Assembly (NCBI RefSeq): GCF_019578655.1 | Contig: NC_063265.1 | Coordinates: forward strand, 9,582,501 to 9,646,500 | From: Ricinus communis | Lineage: Eukaryota > Streptophyta > Magnoliopsida > Malpighiales > Euphorbiaceae | Direction of reading: 5' to 3' | DNA: 64,000 bases | Made by a program: the position numbers and the translations under genes | Shown here: piece by piece, positions 60,774-64,000 of the stretch | Layout: each line of letters opens with the position of its first letter | Position numbering within the stretch: position 1 is the stretch's first letter | Notes under the pieces: generated by a model | What the model was told of the DNA's origin: nothing | Seen by the model: the letters and a program-made list of their open reading frames with translations, nothing else | The model's database searches: none

Positions 60774-63469
60774 TTCTGGCTTTATAAAGTCGCAAGAAAT
60801 AGGGTTAAAATAATGATGAATTGGAGCTGCCCGCGCTGCCCTGTCTTTCCCGGACTTGGGCAAACTTGGATTGGATTTGCTGTCGGGCAAATTAATTACT
60901 AATTTCTAGTTAATAATGCGAATTTGTGGTGGGTCCCACTTTAATTACTTAAATCATTATTAGTTTTAGAAAGATATTTTCATTTTAACTATCTAGTTTC
61001 CTTTTTCTATTTCTTTATTTTCTAAATTTTGATTTTTTAAGATGGTATACTATTTATTTATCAAACTAAAATTTTAATATACTATCTCTCTTTCTCTTTC
61101 TGTGAACCTTTTACTAATTTATCCTTAAGACGATCACTATTATTAAATCAAATCAATTAAAAGTACATAAATATATATGTATCATTTTTATCTATAAAAT
61201 TATAAAAATAAAAGAAAAAAATTGTCTTTCAAAATAGAACTCAATACTATAGTGTTTATGAAACAGACATAAAAACATTTATCTTAAAAAATAATATGAG
61301 TTCTTACTTTGATCATGTAAATTAAAGTCGAGTCAAATTATGATAAAAAATAACTAAACTAACTTTTTAGATGATAGTCCGAATGCAAAATAATTTAGAA
61401 AACTGTTTTAATACCTTACTTTGAAAAAAACTTATAACCAAACAATAAAAACTAATTCTCATTTTCTAAATCAGACATCTAGATTTCTACAACTAAAAAG
61501 TTTTTATTTTTTATTTCTTTTTCTTTTTTTACAATTTCTTTTTTCTTTTTATGAGTAGTTTGAGTTTTATTTTTTACATAATAAATATCATTTTTGTTAT
61601 TTATGATGTAAATTTAGATATCTTTGTTTATCTATTAGTAAAGCGGTGATATTATCACTTACATTTGCTTACTTTGTCTCTTGATTGATTTTTACTATTT
61701 TTGAAGGAATTTATTTTAGGTAAATATCAATCATAATACGTTTATAGTTTATTTTTTTAAAAAATATTTTTCAAATAGGCATTCATTTTTCAGTAATTAT
61801 TACTCTATATTAATATAATATTATATTTAATTAAAATACATAAAATTTATAAAAATTTATTTAAAAATTTAAAATTTATATGTTTTGAATGAGATAAAAA
61901 TTAATTTAAATTTTTATTAAATTTATATAAAATTGATTAGAGTTAAACTAAATTCTAATATAGTATATGAATTTTTAAATAAATTTCATATTAATAAAAA
62001 TAATATATTTCATATATTAAAATATATATTTTAATTTTATTATTTCTACTTTATATTATCTTTGATGCATTAGTTTCAAATGAATAAATTAAAAGTTATA
62101 TAGGATAATAATATTATTGAAGAGCAATAAACATTTAATATTAAAGAGTACTGAAATAAATGATCTATAATAATATTCTTACCAATAAGAATTAATAATC
62201 TTCCAATTAAAATTTTTTCTATCTAAATATAAAAATATTAATAAATTTTATTATATGTATATAACAAGTATAAAAAGAATTTTTCAAAAATATTAGTATG
62301 CATATAAAATATAATTAATCACTTAGTTCAATAAATTCGTCCATATTTAGTTATAAATAAATATGTTAGATATAATTTTAGAAATTTAACAGTTTATAAA
62401 AATTATGTATCTTTGCCACCGGATATCTCATTCCACTACTTAAATTACTAGTCCAGCCAGATTAAAGAAAATAAATAAATAAATTATTAGTCCAGTTATA
62501 GTCATATAAATGTGTTTTAGAAGTGAAATAATGTAATTACAGAAAAGAAAAACAGAGAAAACAAAAATAATTTATTTGAGGATATTTAGTTTAATTGTTG
62601 CAAGAAAAATTAGAAATCGGATCGGATGTATTGATTTAAATGCGACGCCAAATTATTGGGCCGAACAACAAGTGGCAGGCGGTGGCGGTGGTGGCGTCAC
62701 GACAGCCAATAGAAGGAAAGTAGCCTGGAGATTGTAAATAAAAAGTGAAGAATATTACCAGAAAAAACTCAGGGGAAAGAAATAACTCATGTTTGGTCGG
62801 ATGGTCGGTGGTGCTGATTGCCATTTTTGGAAGCAATGTATCTGATCTGATCTCATGCTACTGCACCCTGATTCTCGTCTGCAATTATATGATTTCAGCT
62901 GTCAGAATAATCGAGCAGATTCTATGATTATAAATTATTCTATTTCGGAGGGATCAGAATTTATGTAATATTTTAATATTTTTAGAATTAATATTTTTAA
63001 TAATTTATATATAAATTTATTAATATTGTTGATGCTATAGCTAAAAAATTATTAATGTAGTGTAAGTTATTTATGATTTTATTATTATCTTATTTTACTT
63101 TTTATCAGCTTTTATTCGGTATTGGTTACATTAATTTTATAAAATTTAAAGAGAATTTGAAGAAAGAAAAAATATTTAATTTTTTAATTTTAATTATTCT
63201 TATCTAATTTGAATGATTTAACAATATTAAAAAATTATATACTTTACTATCTCTATAAAATTGATTTTGCAACAAACATATTATGTTTGAAACTCAATCA
63301 CTAAAATTACTAATAACATAATTCTCATGGCACTGAAGTATAAAATATAAACCGCTTGTGTCAAAAGATTAAACCAAAATTCTAAGCTTCTCTCTCTCTC
63401 TCTTCTTAATGATTCTCAACAATGCCTAATTTCACATTTCACCCTCACTTCAAATATAGTACAATCTCC
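60774..63469. other. AT-rich intergenic DNA
   Basis: No gene recognised. Two islands stand out: 60820-60920 (CCCGCGCTGCC and GTCGGGCAAA) and 62640-62720, with GGCGGTGGCGGTGG and a CCAAT box near 62707. They could be remnants of a promoter or gene but carry no supportable ORF. Confidence 0.5.
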
Positions 63470-63620
63470 ATAAATTAATATTTGATAAATTAATAACCTC
63501 GACTAAATAATAATTTTCTCTGGTCCCAACTTGGGCCAATGGAATAAAATAATAATCTCGCCAAATTTATAAGATAATAATTTTTTAAAAATTTCTTAAG
63601 GCCCATCGTAAATATAAAAT
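63470..63620. repeat. Repeat-like block with AATTAATA units and a GGTCCCAACTTGGGCC palindrome
   Basis: Several ATAAATTAAT- and AATAATAAT-type units flank the palindromic GGTCCCAACTTGGGCC near 63522. This arrangement recurs in plant genomes as a terminal region of DNA transposons (recollection, not searched). Boundaries are uncertain. Confidence 0.35.
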
Positions 63621-64000
63621 AATAATTTATTAAATACATATGTACGTACATGCATGTATTGCATTTTAAACCACATAATTTCTAGAATTAGCTCTGATAC
63701 AATGCACCATCGTCAATCATGCAGCTAGAATATCAAACTCCATTGAAACCACCATCGACTTGCCAGGTGTTCTCAAAGGGTACTGAATGAGGATAGACGT
63801 ACTATCACCATGCCTCCTTCGCATCCTGCACCTGCTCCTGAACCATTGCATGAAAATATGTATGGTCTGAATACAAAAGTTTTCTAACCGCCAAGATGTC
63901 GATGTAACAAGCATAAAAAAATACCCATCCTACCTGTTGTGGCATGTGCTACAGTACTAGACCCAGTCTCATATCATCATCAATAATTTTATGGAGCATT
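63621..64000. other. Window end, unresolved non-coding or partial gene
   Basis: Base composition becomes more balanced from about 63690. A minus-strand frame (63717-63914) ends in a stop and could be the end of a gene lying outside the window, but its product was not recognised. AGCTCTGATACA at 63690-63701 resembles a retroelement primer-binding site with one mismatch. Confidence 0.25.

Noticed and set aside
62636..62836. Minus-strand ORF over the GC-richer island
   Set aside because: No recognisable family, no splice context; the island is too short to support a gene.

Overview
This is nuclear DNA of a eudicot plant. The evidence is the gene set (a chloroplast-targeted polynucleotide phosphorylase, a plant EMSY-like protein, a plant-type CAT amino-acid transporter and a CCX cation exchanger), short exons with GT-AG introns, very AT-rich intergenic DNA, and a Ty1/copia element with the plant initiator-Met primer site. 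Malpighiales, and within them Euphorbiaceae, would fit; that is an impression and not a demonstrated assignment. No prokaryotic or organellar genes, CRISPR array, rRNA gene or intact tRNA gene was seen.
Layout. Positions 1-1126 (minus) hold the N-terminal part of a CCX exchanger cut by the window edge. An EMSY-like gene (5196-8346, minus, 7 coding exons) follows. A decayed LINE RNase H fragment lies near 11 kb. PNP1 (13518-32109, plus, 24 coding exons) fills the middle; its 11th intron is swollen by a 4.9-kb antisense copia element (20422-25353), and other introns hold a foldback MITE and small tandem repeats. After a repeat-rich gap come RFC3 (37237-40922, plus), an orphan exon-like ORF (41268-41480, minus) and MFAP1 (43857-45717, plus). 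Next is a small conserved-looking one-helix membrane protein (46844-48918, plus), then a pseudogene cluster (49.0-51.8 kb), then a 14-exon CAT transporter (53336-59348, minus). The last 4.5 kb is AT-rich intergenic DNA with an inverted-repeat element.
The most informative structure lies between 43.8 and 59.4 kb. The order MFAP1(+), small membrane gene(+), CAT(-) occurs twice in tandem. In the first copy MFAP1 and the membrane gene are intact and CAT is a roughly 380-bp relic. In the second copy MFAP1 is a broken, intron-bearing pseudogene, the membrane gene is only a last-exon relic, and CAT is intact. This reads as a tandem block duplication followed by complementary gene loss.
The intact genes form no pathway. 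They are separate housekeeping or transport genes: chloroplast RNA decay (PNP1), clamp loading (RFC3), pre-mRNA splicing (MFAP1), chromatin reading (EML), amino-acid transport (CAT) and cation exchange (CCX). All exon models were joined by hand from GT-AG sites and checked for reading-frame continuity. UTR limits and transcription starts are estimates.
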